64,000 bases of DNA, taken from contig OZ025263.1 of assembly GCA_964019135.1 (NCBI GenBank), positions 35,504,133 through 35,568,132 on the forward strand, written 5' to 3'. The notes below the pieces were generated by a model. The model was not told where the DNA came from. It saw nothing but the letters and a program-made list of their open reading frames with translations, and did no database searches. The position numbers and the translations under genes were made by a program. This document shows positions 11,786 through 25,700 of this stretch, piece after piece (the stretch's first letter is position 1; each line of letters starts with the position of its first letter). This DNA is from Arenicola marina (lineage: Eukaryota > Annelida > Polychaeta > Arenicolidae).

Positions 11786-14700
11786 TACGACCAGTCCTGT
11801 ATGACTGTATGTCATGTATTACGGTCGGTCCTTTATTACGACCAGTCCTGTATTACAGCCAGTCCTGTATTACGGCCAGTCCTGTATTACGGCCAGTCCT
11901 GTATTACGGCCAGTCCTGTATTACGGCCAGTCCTTTATTACGGTCAGTCCTGCATTACGGCCAGTCCTGTATTACGGCCAGTCCTGTATTACGGCCAGTC
12001 CTGTATTACGATCGGACCTGTGTTACAGCCAGTCCTATATTACAGCCAGTCCTGTATTACGGTCAGTCCTGTATTACGGCCAGTCATTTATGACGACTAG
12101 TCCTGTATTATGGTCAGTCCTGTATTACGGTCAGTCCTGTATTACGGCCAGTCATTTATTACGACTAGTCCTGTATTATGGTCAGTCCTGTATCACGGTC
12201 AGTCCTGTATTACAGCCAGTCATTTATTACGACTAGTCCTGTATTATGGTCAGTCCTGTATCACGGTCAGTCCTGTATTACAGGCAGTCCTGTATTACGG
12301 CCAGTCCTGTATTACGGTCAGTCCTGTATTACGGTCAGTCCTGTGTTACGACCAGTCCTGTATTACGGCCAGTCCTGTATTACGGTCAGTCCTGTATTAC
12401 GGCCAATCCTGTATTATGGTCAGTCCTGTATTACGGTCAGTCCTGTATTACGGTCAGTCATTTATTACGGCCAGTCATTTATTACGGCCAGTCATTTATT
12501 ACGACTTGTCCTGTATTATGGTCAGTCCTGTATCACGGTCAGTCATTTATTACGACTAGTCCTGTATTATGGTCAGTCCTGTATCACGGTCAGTCCTGTA
12601 TTACGGTCAGTTGTGTATTACGGTCAGTCCTGTGTTACGACCAGTCCTGTATTACGGCCAGTCCTGTATTACGGTCAGTCATGTATTACGGCCAGTCCTG
12701 TATTACGGCCAGTCATTTATTACGGCCAGTCCTGTATTACGGCCAGTCATTTATTACGGCCAGTCATTTATTACGACCAATCCTGTATTACGGCCAGTCC
12801 TGTATTACGGTCAGTCCTGTATTTCGGCCAGTCCTGTATTACGGTCAGTCCTGTATTACAGCCAGTCCTGTATTACGGCTAGTCCTGTATTAGGGCCAAT
12901 CTTGTATTACGGTCAGTCCTGTATTACGGTCGGTCCTGTATTACGACCAGTCCTGTATTACGGTCAGTCCTGTATTACGGCCAGTCCTGTATTACAGCCA
13001 GTCCTGTATTACGGTCAGTCCTGTATTACGGTCAGTCCTGTATTACAGCCAGTCCTGTATTACAGCCAGTCCTGTATTACAGCCAGTCCTGTATTACGAC
13101 TAGTCCTGTATTACAGCTAGTCCTGTATTACGGTCAGTCCTGTATTACGGCCAGTCCTGTATTACGACAAGTCCTGTATTACAACCAGTCCTTTATTACG
13201 GTCAGTCCTGTATTACGGCCAGTCCTGTATTACAACCAGTCCTTTATTACGGTCAGTCCTGTATTACGGTCAGTCCTGTATTGCAGCCAGTCCTGTATTA
13301 CGGTCAGTCCTGTATTACGGCCAGTCCTGTATTACGACCAGTCCTGTATTACAACCAGTCCTTTATTACGGTCAGTCCTGTATTACGGTCAGTCCTGTAT
13401 TACAACCAGTCCTTTACTACGGTCAGTCCTGTATTACGGCCAGTCCTGTATTACGGCCAGTGTGTATTACGATCGGTCCTGTGTTACAGCCAGTCCTGTA
13501 TTACAGCCAGTCCTGTATTACGGTCAGTCCTGTATTACGGCCAGTCATTTATTACGACTAGTCCTGTATTATGGTCAGTCCTGTGCTACGGTCAGTCCTG
13601 TATTACGGCCAGTCATTTATTACGACTAGTCCTGTATTACGGTTAGTCCTGTATTACGGTCAGTCCTGTATTACGGCCAGTCATTTATTACGACTAGTCC
13701 TGTATTATGGTCAGTCCTGTATCACGGTCAGTCCTGTATTACAGCCAGTCCTGTATTACGGCCAGTCCTGTATTACGGTCAGTCCTGTATTACGGTCAGT
13801 CCTGTGTTACGACCAGTCCTGTATTACGGCCAGTCCTGTATTACGGTCAGTCCTGTATTACGACCAATCCTGTATTACGGTCAGTCCTGTATTACGGTCA
13901 GTCCTGTATTACGGCCAGTCATTTATTACGACTAGTCCTGTATTATGGTCAGTCCTGTATTACGGTCAGTCCTGAATTACGGTCAGTCATTTATTACCAC
14001 TAGTCCTGTATTACGGTCAGTCCTGTATTACGGTCAGTCCTGTATTACGGCCAGTCATTTATTACGGCCAGTCATTTATTACGACTAGTCCTGTATTATG
14101 GTCAGTCCTGTATCACGGTCAGTCCTGTATGACAGCCAGTTCTGTATTACGGCCAGTCCTGTATTACGGTCAGTCCTGTATTACGGTCAGTCCTGTATTA
14201 CGGTCAGTCCTGTAATTCGGCCAGTCCTGTATTACGGTCAGTCCTGTATTACAGCCAGTCCTGTATTACGGCCAGTCCTGTATTACGGCCAATCTTGTAT
14301 TACGGTCAGTCCTGTATTACGGTCGGTCCTGTATTACGACCAGTCCTTATTACGGTCAGTCCTGTATTACAGCCAGTCCTGTATTACAGCCAGTCCTGTA
14401 TTACGGTCAGTCCTGTATTACGGTCAGTCCTGTATTACAGCCAGTCCTGTATTACAGCCAGTCCTGTATTACGGCCAGTCCTGTATTACAGCCAGTCATG
14501 TATTACAGCCAGTCCTGTATTACGACTAGTCCTGTATTACAGCCAGTCCTGTATTACGGCCAGTCCTGTATTAAGACAAGTCCTGTATTACAACCAGTCC
14601 TTTATTACGGTCAGTCCTGTATTACGGCCAGTCCTGTATTACAACCAGTCCTTTATTACGGTCAGTCCTGTATTACGGCCAGTCCTGTATTACAACCAGT

Positions 14701-15099
14701 CCTTTATTACGGTCAGTCCTGTATTACGGTCAGTCCTGTATTACGGTCAGTCCTTTTTTTGGGTCAGTCCTGTATTACAGCCAGTCCTGTATTACAGCCA
14801 GTCCTGTATTACGACTAGTCCTGTATTACAGCCAGTCCTGTATTACGGTCAGTCCTGTATTACGGCCAGTCCTGTATTACGACCAGTCCTGTATTACAAC
14901 CAGTCCTTTATTACGGTCAGTCCTGTATTACGGCCAGTCCTGTATTACAACCAGTCCTTTATTGCGGTCAGTCCTGTATTACGGCCAGTCCTGTATTACA
15001 ACCAGTCCTTTATTACGGTCAGTCCTGTATTACGGTTAGTCCTGTATTGCACCCAGTCCTGTACTACGGCCAGTCATTTATTACGACTAGTCCTGTATT

Positions 15100-18000
15100 A
15101 TGGTCAGTCCTGTATTACGGTCAGTCCTGTATTACGGCCAGTCATTTATTACGACTAGTCCTGTATTATGGTCAGTCCTGTATTACGGTCAGTCCTGTAT
15201 TACGGCCAGTCATTTATTACGACTAGTCCTGTATTATGGTCAGTCCTGTATCACGGTCAGTCCTGTATTACAGCCAGTCCTGTATTACGGCCAGTCCTGC
15301 ATTACGGTCAGTCCTGTATTACGGTCAGTCCTGTGTTACGACCAGTCCTGTATTACGGCCAGTCCTGTATTACGGTCAGTCCTGTATTACGGCCAATCCT
15401 GTATTATGGTCAGTCTTGTGCTACGGTCAGTCCTGTATTACGGCCAGTCATTTATTACGACTAGTCCTGTATTACGGTCAGTCCTGTATTACGGTCAGTC
15501 CTGTATTACGGCCAGTCATTTATTACGACTAGTCCTGTATTATGGTCAGTCCTGTATCACGGTCAGTCTTGTATTACAGCCAGTCCTGTATTACGGCCAG
15601 TCCTGTATTACGGTCAGTCCTGTATTACGGTCAGTCCTGTGTTACGACCAGTCCTGTATTACGGCCAGTCCTGTATTACGGTCAGTCCTGTATTACGACC
15701 AATCCTGTATTACGGTCAGTCCTGTATTACGGTCAGTCCTGTATTACGGCCAGTCATTTATTACGACTAGTCCTGTATTATGGTCAGTCCGGTATTACGG
15801 TCAGTCCTGTATTACGGTCAGTCATTTATTACCACTAGTCCTGTATTACGGTCAGTCCTGTATTACGGTCAGTCCTGTATTACGGCCAGTCATTTATTAC
15901 GGCCAGTCATTTATTACGACTAGTCCTGTATTATGGTCAGTCCTGTATCACGGTCAGTCCTGTATGACAGCCAGTTCTGTATTACGGCCAGTCCTGTATT
16001 ACGGTCAGTCCTGTATTACGGTCAGTCCTGTGTTACGACCAATCCTGTATTACGGCCAGTCCTGTATTACGGTCAGTCCTGTATTTCGGCCAGTCCTGTA
16101 TTACGGTCAGTCCTGTATTACAGCCAGTCCTGTATTACGGCCAGTCCTGTATTACAGCCAGTCATGTATTACAGCCAGTCCTGTATTACGACTAGTCCTG
16201 TATTACAGCCAGTCCTGTATTACGGTCTGTCCTGTATTACGGCCAGTCCTGTATTACAACCAGTCCTTTATTACGGTCAGTCCTGTATTACGGCCAGTCC
16301 TGTATTACAACCAGTCCTTTATTACGGTCAGTCCTGTATTACGGTCAGTCCTGTATTACGGTCAGTCCTTTTTTTGGGTCAGTCCTGTATTACCGCCAGT
16401 CCTGTATTACAGCCAGTCCTGTATTACGACTAGTCCTGTATTACAGCCAGTCCTGTAATACGGTCAGTCCTGTATTACGGCCAGTCCTGTATTACGACCA
16501 GTCCTGTATTACAACCAGTCCTTTATTACGGTCAGTCCTGTATTACGGCCAGTCCTGTATTACAACCAGTCCTTTATTACGGTCAGTCCTGTATTACGGC
16601 CAGTCCTGTATTACAACGAGTCCTTTATTGCGGTCAGTCCTGTATTACGGCCAGTCCTGTATTACAACCAGTCCTTTATTACGGTCAGTCCTGTATTACG
16701 GTTAGTCCTGTATTGCACCCAGTCCTGTATTACGGCCAGTCATTTATTACGACTAGTCCTGTATTATGGTCAGTCCTGTATTACGGTCAGTCCTGTATTA
16801 CGGGAAGTCATTTATTACGACTAGTCCTGTATTATGGTCAGTCCTGTATTACGGTCAGTCCTGTATTACGGCCAGTCATTTATTACGACTAGTCCTGTAT
16901 TATGGTCAGTCCTGTATTACGGCCAGTCCTGTATTACAACCAGTCCTTTATTGCGGTCAGTCCTGTATTACGGCCAGTCCTGTATTACAACCAGTCCTTT
17001 ATTACGGTCAGTCCTGTATTACGGTTAGTCCTGTATTGCACCCAGTCCTGTATTACGGCCAGTCATTTATTACGACTAGTCCTGTATTATGGTCAGTCCT
17101 GTATTACGGTCAGTCCTGTATTACGGCCAGTCATTTATTACGACTAGTCCTGTATTATGGTCAGTCCTGTATTACGGTCAGTCCTGTATTACGGCCAGTC
17201 ATTTATTACGACTAGTCCTGTATTATGGTCAGTCCTGTATCACGGTCAGTCCTGTATTACAGCCAGTCCTGTATTACGGCCAGTCCTGCATTACGGTCAG
17301 TCCTGTATTACGGTCAGTCCTGTGTTACGACCAGTCCTGTATTACGGCCAGTCCTGTATTACGGTCAGTCCTGTATTACGGCCAATCCTGTATTATGGTC
17401 AGTCCTGTATTACGGTCAGTCCTGTATTACGACCAGTCCTGTATTACGGTCAGTCCTGTGTTACGACCAGTCCTGTATTACGGCCAGTCCTGTATTACGG
17501 TCAGTCCTGTATTACGGCCAATCCTGTATTATGGTCAGTCCTGTATTACGGTCAGTCCTGTATTACGGCCAGTCATTTATTACCACTAGTCCTGTATTAC
17601 GGTCAGTCCTGTATTACGGCCAGTCATTTATTACGGCCAGTCATTTATTACGGCCAGTCATTTATTACGACTAGTCCTGTATTATGGTCAGTCCTGTATT
17701 TCGGCCAGTCCTGTATTACGGTCAGTCCTGTATTACAGCCAGTCTTGTATTACGGCCAGTCCTGTATTACGACCAGTCCTGTATTAGGGCCAATCTTGTA
17801 TTACGGTCAGTCCTGTATTACGGTCGGTCCTGTATTACGACCAGTCCTCTATTACGGTCAGTCCTGTATTACAGCCAGTCCTGTATTACAGCCAGTCCTG
17901 TATTACGGTCAGTGGTGTATTACGGTCAGTCCTGTATTACAGCCAGTCCTGTATTACAGCCAGTCCTGTATTACTGCCAGTCATGTATTACGACTAGTCC

Positions 18001-20050
18001 TGTATTACAGCCAGTCCTGTATCACGGTCAGTCCTGTATTACGGCCAGTCCTGTATTAAGACAAGTCCTGTATTACGGCCAGTCCTTTATTACGGTCAGT
18101 CCTGTATTACGGCCAGTCCTGTATTACAACCAGTCCTTTATTGCGGTCAGTCCTGTATTACGGAGAGTCCTGTATTACAACCAGTCCTTTATTACGGTCA
18201 GTCCTGTATTACGGCCAGTCCTGTATTAAGACAAGTCCTGTATTACAACCAGTCCTTTATTACGGTCAGTCCTGTATTACGGCCAGTCCTGTATTACAAC
18301 CAGTCCTTTATTACGGTCAGTCCTGTATTACGGCCAGTCCTGTATTACATCCAGTCCTTTATTACGGTCAGTCCTGTATTACGGTCAGTCCTGTATTACG
18401 GTCAGTCCTTTTTTTGGGTCAGTCCTGTATTACAGCCAGTCCTGTATTACAGCCAGTCCTGTATTACGACTAGTCCTGTATTACAGCCAGTCCTGTATTA
18501 CGGTCAGTCCTGTATTACGGCCAGTCCTGTATTACGACCAGTCCTGTATTACAACCAGTCCTTTATTACGGTCAGTCCTGTATTACGGCCAGTCCTGTAT
18601 TACAACCAGTCCTTTATTGCGGTCAGTCCTGTATTACGGCCAGTCCTGTATTACAACCAGTCCTTTATTACGGTCAGTCCTGTATTACGGTTAGTCCTGT
18701 ATTGCACCCAGTCCTGTATTACGGCCAGTCATTTATTACGACTAGTCCTGTATTATGGTCAGTCCTGTATTACGGTCAGTCCTGTATTACGGCCAGTCAT
18801 TTATTACGACTAGTCCTGTATTATGGTCAGTCCTGTATTACGGTCAGTCCTGTATTACGGCCAGTCATTTATTACGACTAGTCCTGTATTATGGTCAGTC
18901 CTGTATCACGGTCAGTCCTGTATTACAGCCAGTCCTGTATTACGGCCAGTCCTGCATTACGGTCAGTCCTGTATTACGGTCAGTCCTGTGTTACGACCAG
19001 TCCTGTATTACGGCCAGTCCTGTATTACGGTCAGTCCTGTATTACGGCCAATCCTGTATTATGGTCAGTCCTGTGCTACGGTCAGTCCTGTATTACGGCC
19101 AGTCATTTATTACGACTAGTCCTGTATTACGGTCAGTCCTGTATTACGGTCAGTCCTGTATTACGGCCAGTCATTTATTACGACTAGTCCTGTATTATGG
19201 TCAGTCCTGTATCACGGTCAGTCTTGTATTACAGCCAGTCCTGTATTACGGCCAGTCCTGTATTACGGTCAGCCCTGTATTACGGTCAGTCCTGTGTTAC
19301 GACCAGTCCTGTATTACGGCCAGTCCTGTATTACGGTCAGTCCTGTATTACGACCAATCCTGTATTACGGTCAGTCCTGTATTACGGTCAGTCCTGAATT
19401 ACGGCCAGTCATTTATTACGACTAGTCCTGTATTATGGTCAGTCCTGTATTACGGTCAGTCCCGTATTACGGTCAGTCATTTATTACCACTAGTCCTGTA
19501 TTACGGTCAGTCCTGTATTACGGTCAGTCCTGTATTACGGCCAGTCATTTATTACGGCCAGTCATTTATTACGACTAGTCCTGTATTATGGTCAGTCCTG
19601 TATCACGGTCAGTCCTGTATGACAGCCAGTTCTGTATTACGGCCAGTCCTGTATTACTGTCAGTCCTGTATTACGGTCAGTCCTGTGTTACGACCAATCC
19701 TGTATTACGGTCAGTCCTGTATTACGGTCAGTCCTGTATTTCGGCCAGTCCTGTATTACGGTCAGTCCTGTATTACAGCCAGTCCTGTATTACGGCCAGT
19801 CCTGTATTAGGGCCAATCTTGTATTACGGTCAGTCCTGTATTACGGTCGGTCCTGTATTACGACCAGTCCTGTATTACGGTCAGTCCTGTATTACAGCCA
19901 GTCCTGTATTACAGCCAGTCCTGTATTACGGTCAGTCCTGTATTACGGTCAGTCCTGTATTACAGCCAGTCCTGTATTACAGCCAGTCCTGTATTACGGC
20001 CAGTCCTGTATTACAGCCAGTCATGTATTACAGGCAGTCCTGTATTACGA
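15100..20050. repeat. Higher-order duplication, offset 3,655 bp
   Basis: Series of variant 17-bp units beginning at 15100, 15168, 15236, 15542 and 15933 recur in the same order at 18755, 18823, 18891, 19197 and 19588. The constant offset of 3,655 bp is exactly 215 units. The implied peptides are nearly identical between the two copies. A related offset of 3,553 bp (209 units) links 17157 and 17225 to 20710 and 20778. Confidence 0.85.
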
Positions 20051-22727
20051 CTAGTCCTGTATTACAGCCAGTCCTGTATTACGGTCTGTCCTGTATTACG
20101 GCCAGTCCTGTATTAAGACAAGTCCTGTATTACAACCAGTCCTTTATTACGGTCAGTCCTGTATTACGGCCAGTCCTGTATTACAACCAGTCTTTTATTA
20201 CGGTCAGTCCTGTATTACGGCCAGTCCTGTATTACAACCAGTCCTTTATTACGGTCAGTCCTGTATTACGGTCAGTCCTGTATTACGGTCAGTCCTTTTT
20301 TTGGGTCAGTCCTGTATTACAGCCAGTCCTGTATTACATCCAGTCCTGTATTACGACTAGTCCTGTATTACAGCCAGTCCTGTATTACGGTCAGTCCTGT
20401 ATTACGGCCAGTCCTGTATTACGACCAGTCCTGTATTACAACCAGTCCTTTATTACGGTCAGTCCTGTATTACGGCCAGTCCTGTATTACAACCAGTCCT
20501 TTATTGCGGTCAGTCCTGTATTACGGCCAGTCCTGTATTACAACCAGTCCTTTATTACGGTCAGTCCTGTATTACGGTTAGTCCTGTATTGCACCCAGTC
20601 CTGTATTACGGCCAGTCATTTATTACGACTAGTCCTGTATTATGGTCAGTCCTGTATTACGGTCAGTCCTGTATTACGGCCAGTCATTTATTACGACTAG
20701 TCCTGTATTATGGTCAGTCCTGTATTACGGTCAGTCCTGTATTACGGCCAGTCATTTATTACGACTAGTCCTGTATTATGGTCAGTCCTGTATCACGGTC
20801 AGTCCTGTATTACAGCCAGTCCTGTATTACGGCCAGTCCTGCATTACGGTCAGTCCTGTATTACGGTCAGTCCTGTGTTACGACCAGTCCTGTATTACGG
20901 CCAGTCCTGTATTACGGTCAGTCCTGTATTACGGCCAATCCTGTATTATGGTCAGTCCTGTATTACGGTCAGTCCTGTATTACGGCCAGTCATTTATTAC
21001 CACTAGTCCTGTATTACGGTCAGTCCTGTATTACGGTCAGTCCTGTATTACGGCCAGTCATTTATTACGGCCAGTCATTTATTACGGCCAGTCATTTATT
21101 ACGACTAGTCCTGTATTATGGTCAGTCCTGTATCACGGTCAGTCCTGTATGACAGCCAGTTCTGTATTACGGCCAGTCCTGTATTACGGTCAGTCCTGTA
21201 TTACGGTCAGTCCTGTGTTACGACCAATCCTGTATTACGGCCAGTCCTGTATTACGGCCAGTCCTGTATTACGACCAGTCCTGTATTACAACTAGTCTTT
21301 TATTGTGGTCAGTCCTGTATTACGGCCAGTCCTGTATTACAACCAGTCCTGTATTACAGCCAGTCCTGTATTACGGTCAGTCCTGTATTACGGCCAGTCC
21401 TGTATTACGACCAGTCCTGTATTACAACCAGTCCTTTATTACGGTCAGTCCTGTATTACACCCAGTCCTGTATTACAACCAGTCCTTTTTTGTGGTCAGT
21501 CCTGTATTACGGTCAGTCCTGTATTACGGCCAGTCCTGTATTACAACTAGTCTTTTATTACGGCCAGTCCTGTATTACGACCAGTCCTGTATTACAACCA
21601 GTCCTTTATTACGGTCAGTCCTGTATTACGGCCAGTCCTGTATTACAACCAGTCCTTTATTGTGGTCAGTCCTGTATTACGGTCAGTCCTGTATTACGGC
21701 CAGTCATTTATTACGACTAGTCCTGTATTACGGTCAGTCTTGTATTACGGTCAGTCCTGTATTACGGCCAGTCATTTATTACGACTAGTCCTGTATTATG
21801 GTCAGTCCTGTATCACGGTCAGTCCTGTATTACAGCCAGTCCTGTCTTACGGCCAGTCCTGTATTACGGTCAGTCCTGTATTAGGGCCAATCCTGTATTA
21901 CGGTCAGTCCTGTATTACGGTCAGTCCTGTATTACGGCCAGTCATTTATTACGACTAGTCCTGTATTATGGTCAGTCCTGTATTACGGTCAGCCCTGTAT
22001 TACGGCCAGTCATTTATTACCACTAGTCCTGTATTACGGTCAGTCCTGTATTACGGTCAGTCCTGTATTACGGCCAGTCATTTATTACGGCCAGTCATTT
22101 ATTACGACTATTCCTGTATTATGGTCAGTCCTGTATCACGGTCAGTCCTCTATTACAGCCAGTTCTGTATTACGGCCAGTCCTGTATTACGGTCAGTCCT
22201 GTATTACAGTCAGTCCTGTGTTACGACCAATCCTGTATTACGGCCAGTCCTGTATTACGGTCAGTCCTGTATTTCGGCCAGTCCTGTATTACGGTCAGTC
22301 CTGTATTACAGCCAGTCCTGTATTACGGCCAGTCCTGTATTAGGGCCAATCTTGTATTACGGTCAGTCCTGTATCACGGCCAGTCCTGAATTACGACCAG
22401 TCCTGTATTACGATCAGTCCTGTATCACAGCCAGTATCCTGTATTACAGCCAGTCCTGTATTACAGCCAGTCCAGTATTACGACCAGTCCTGTATTACGA
22501 CCAATCCTGTATCACGGCCAGTCCTGTATTACGGCCAGTCCTGTATTACGATCGGTCCCGTATTACAGCTAGTCCTGTATCAGGGCCAGTCCTGTATTAC
22601 GGCCAGTCCTGTATTACGGCCAGTCCTGTATTACGATCGGTCGTGTATTACAGCCAGTCCTGTATTACGGGCAGTCCTGTATTACGGCCAGTGCTGTATT
22701 ACGGCCAGTCCTGTATTACGATCGGTC

Positions 22728-25700
22728 GTGTATTACAGCCAGTCCTGTATTACAGCCAGTCCTGTATTACGGCCAGTCCTGTATTACGATCGGTCCTGTA
22801 TTACAGGCAGTCCTGTTTTACAGCCAGTCCTGTATTACGACCAGTCCTTTATTACGACGAGTCCTTTATTACGACCAGTCCTGTATTACGACCAGTCCTG
22901 TATCACGGCCAGTCCTGTATTACGGCCAGTCCTGTATTACGATCGGTCCTGTATTACAGCCAGTCCTGTATCACGGCCAGTCCTGTATTACGGCCTGTCC
23001 TGTATTACGGACAGTCCTGTATTACGATTCGTCCTGTATTACGGTCAGTCCTGTGTTACAGCCAGTCCTGTATTACGGTCAGTCCTTTATTACGACCAGT
23101 CCTGTATTACGGCCAGTCCTGTATTACAGCCAGTCCTGTATTACAGCCAGTCCTGTATTACGGCCAGTCCTGTCTTACGATCGGTCCTGTATCACAGCCA
23201 GTATCCTGTATTACAGCCAGTCCTGTATTACAGCCAGTCCAGTATTACGACCAGTCCTGTATCACGGCCAGTCCTGTATTACGGCCAGTCCTGTATTACG
23301 ACCAGTCCTGTGTCACGGCCAGTCCTGTATTACAGCCAGTCCTGTATTACGATCGGTCCTGTATTACAGCCAGTCCTGTATTACAGCCAGTCCTGTATTA
23401 CGGCCAGTCCTGTATTACAGCGAGTCCTGTTTTACAGCCAGTCCGGTATTACGACCAGTACTGTATTACGGTCAGTCCTGTTTTACGGCCAGTCCTGTAT
23501 TACGGCCAGTCCTGTATTACGGCCAGTCCTGTATTACGGCCAGTCCTGTATTACGATCGGTCCTGTATTACAGCTAGTCCTGTATTACAGCCAGTCCTGT
23601 ATTACGGCCAGGCCTGTATTACAGCCAGTCCTGTATTACGACCAGTCCTGTATCACGGCCAGTCCTGTATCACGGCCAGTCCTGTATTACGACCAGTCCT
23701 GTATTACGATCAGTCCTGTATCACAGCCAGTATCCTGTATTACAGCCAGTCCTGTATTACAGCCAGTCCTGTATTACGACCAGTCCTGTATTACGACCAA
23801 TCCTGTATCACGGCCAGTCCTGTATTACGGCCAGTCCTGTATTACGATCGGTCCTGTATTACAGCTAGTCCTGTATCAGGGCCAGTCCTGTATTACGGCC
23901 AGTCCTGTATTACGACCAGTCCTGTATTACGACCAGTCATGTATCACGGCCAGTGCTGTATTACGGCCAGTCCTGTATTACGATCGGTCGTGTATTACAG
24001 CTGGTCCTGTATTACAGTCAGTCCTGTATTACGACCAGTCCTTTATTACGACGAGTCCTTTATTACGACCAGTCCTGCATTACGACCAGTCCTGTATCAC
24101 GGCCAGTCCTGTATTACGGCCAGTCCTGTATTACGATCGGTCCTGTATTACAGCCAGTCCTGTATCACGGCCAGTCCTGTATTACGGTCAGTCCTGTATT
24201 ACGGCCAGTCCTCTATTACGGTCAGTCCTGTATTACGGTCAGTCCTGTATTACGGTCAGTCCTGTATTACGGCCAGTCCTGTATTACAGCCAGTCCTTTA
24301 TTACGGTCAGTCCTGTATTACGGCCAGTCCTGTATTACGGTCAGTCCTGTATTACGGCCAGTCCTGTATTACGGTCAGTCCTGTATTACGGCCAGTCCTG
24401 TATTACGGCCAGTCCTGTATTACGGTCAGTCCTGTTTTACGACCAGTCCTGTATTACGGTCAGTCCTGTATTTCGGCCAGTCCTGTATTACGGTCAGTCC
24501 TGTATTACAGCCAGTCATGTATTACAGCCAGTCCTGTATTGCGGCCAGTCCTGTATTACAGCCAGTCCTGTATTACAGCCAGCCCTGTATTACGGCCAGT
24601 CCAGTCCTGTATTACAGCCAGTCCTGTATTACAGCCAGCCCTGTATTACGACCACTCCTGTATTACGGCCAGTATCCTGTACTACGGCCAGTCCTGTATT
24701 ACGGTCAGTCCTGTATTACGATCGGTCCTGTATTGCGGTCAGTCCTGTATTACAGCCAGTCCTGTATCACAGCCAGTCCTGTATTACAGCCAGTCCTGTA
24801 TTACGGCCAGCCAGTATCCTGTATTACAGCCAGTCCTGTATTACGACCAGTCCTGTATTACAGCCAGCCCTGTAACACGGCCAGTCCTGTATTACAGCCA
24901 GTCATGTATTACAGCCAGTCCTGTATTACGGCCAGTTCGGTATTACAGCCAGTCCTGTATTACAGCCAGCCCTGTATTACGGCCAGTCCAGTCCTGTATT
25001 ACAGCCAGTCCTGTATTACAGCCAGCCCTGTATTACGACCACTCCTGTATTACGGCCAGCCCTGTATTACAGCCAGTCCTGTATTACGGCCAGTATCCTG
25101 TACTACGGCCAGTCCTGTATTACGGTCAGTCCTGTATTACGATCGGTCCTGTATTGCGGTCAGTCCTGTATTACAGCCAGTCCTGTATTACGGCCAGTCC
25201 TGTATCACAGCCAGTATCCTGTACTACGGCCAGTCCTGTATTACGGCCAGTATCCTGTACTACGGCCAGTCCTGTATTACGGCCAGTCCTTTATTACGGC
25301 CAGTGTCCTGTATTACGGCCAGTCCTGTATTACGACCAGTCCTGTATCACAGCCAGTCCTGTATTACGGCCAGTCCTGTATTACAGCCAGTCCTTTATTA
25401 CGGCCAGTATGCTGTATTACAGCCAGTCCTGTATCACAGCCAGTCATGTATTACGGCCAGTCCTGTATTACAGCCAGTCCTTTATTACGGCCAGTATCCT
25501 GTATTACAGCCAGTCCTGTATCACAGCCAGTCATGTATTACGGCCAGTCCTGTATTACAGCCAGTCCTTTATTACGACCAGTCCTGTATCACAGCCAGTA
25601 TCCTGTACTACGGCCAGTCCTGTATTACGGCCAGTCCTGTATTACGGCCAGTCCTGTATTACGGTCAGTCCTTTATTACGACCAGTCCTGTATTACAGCC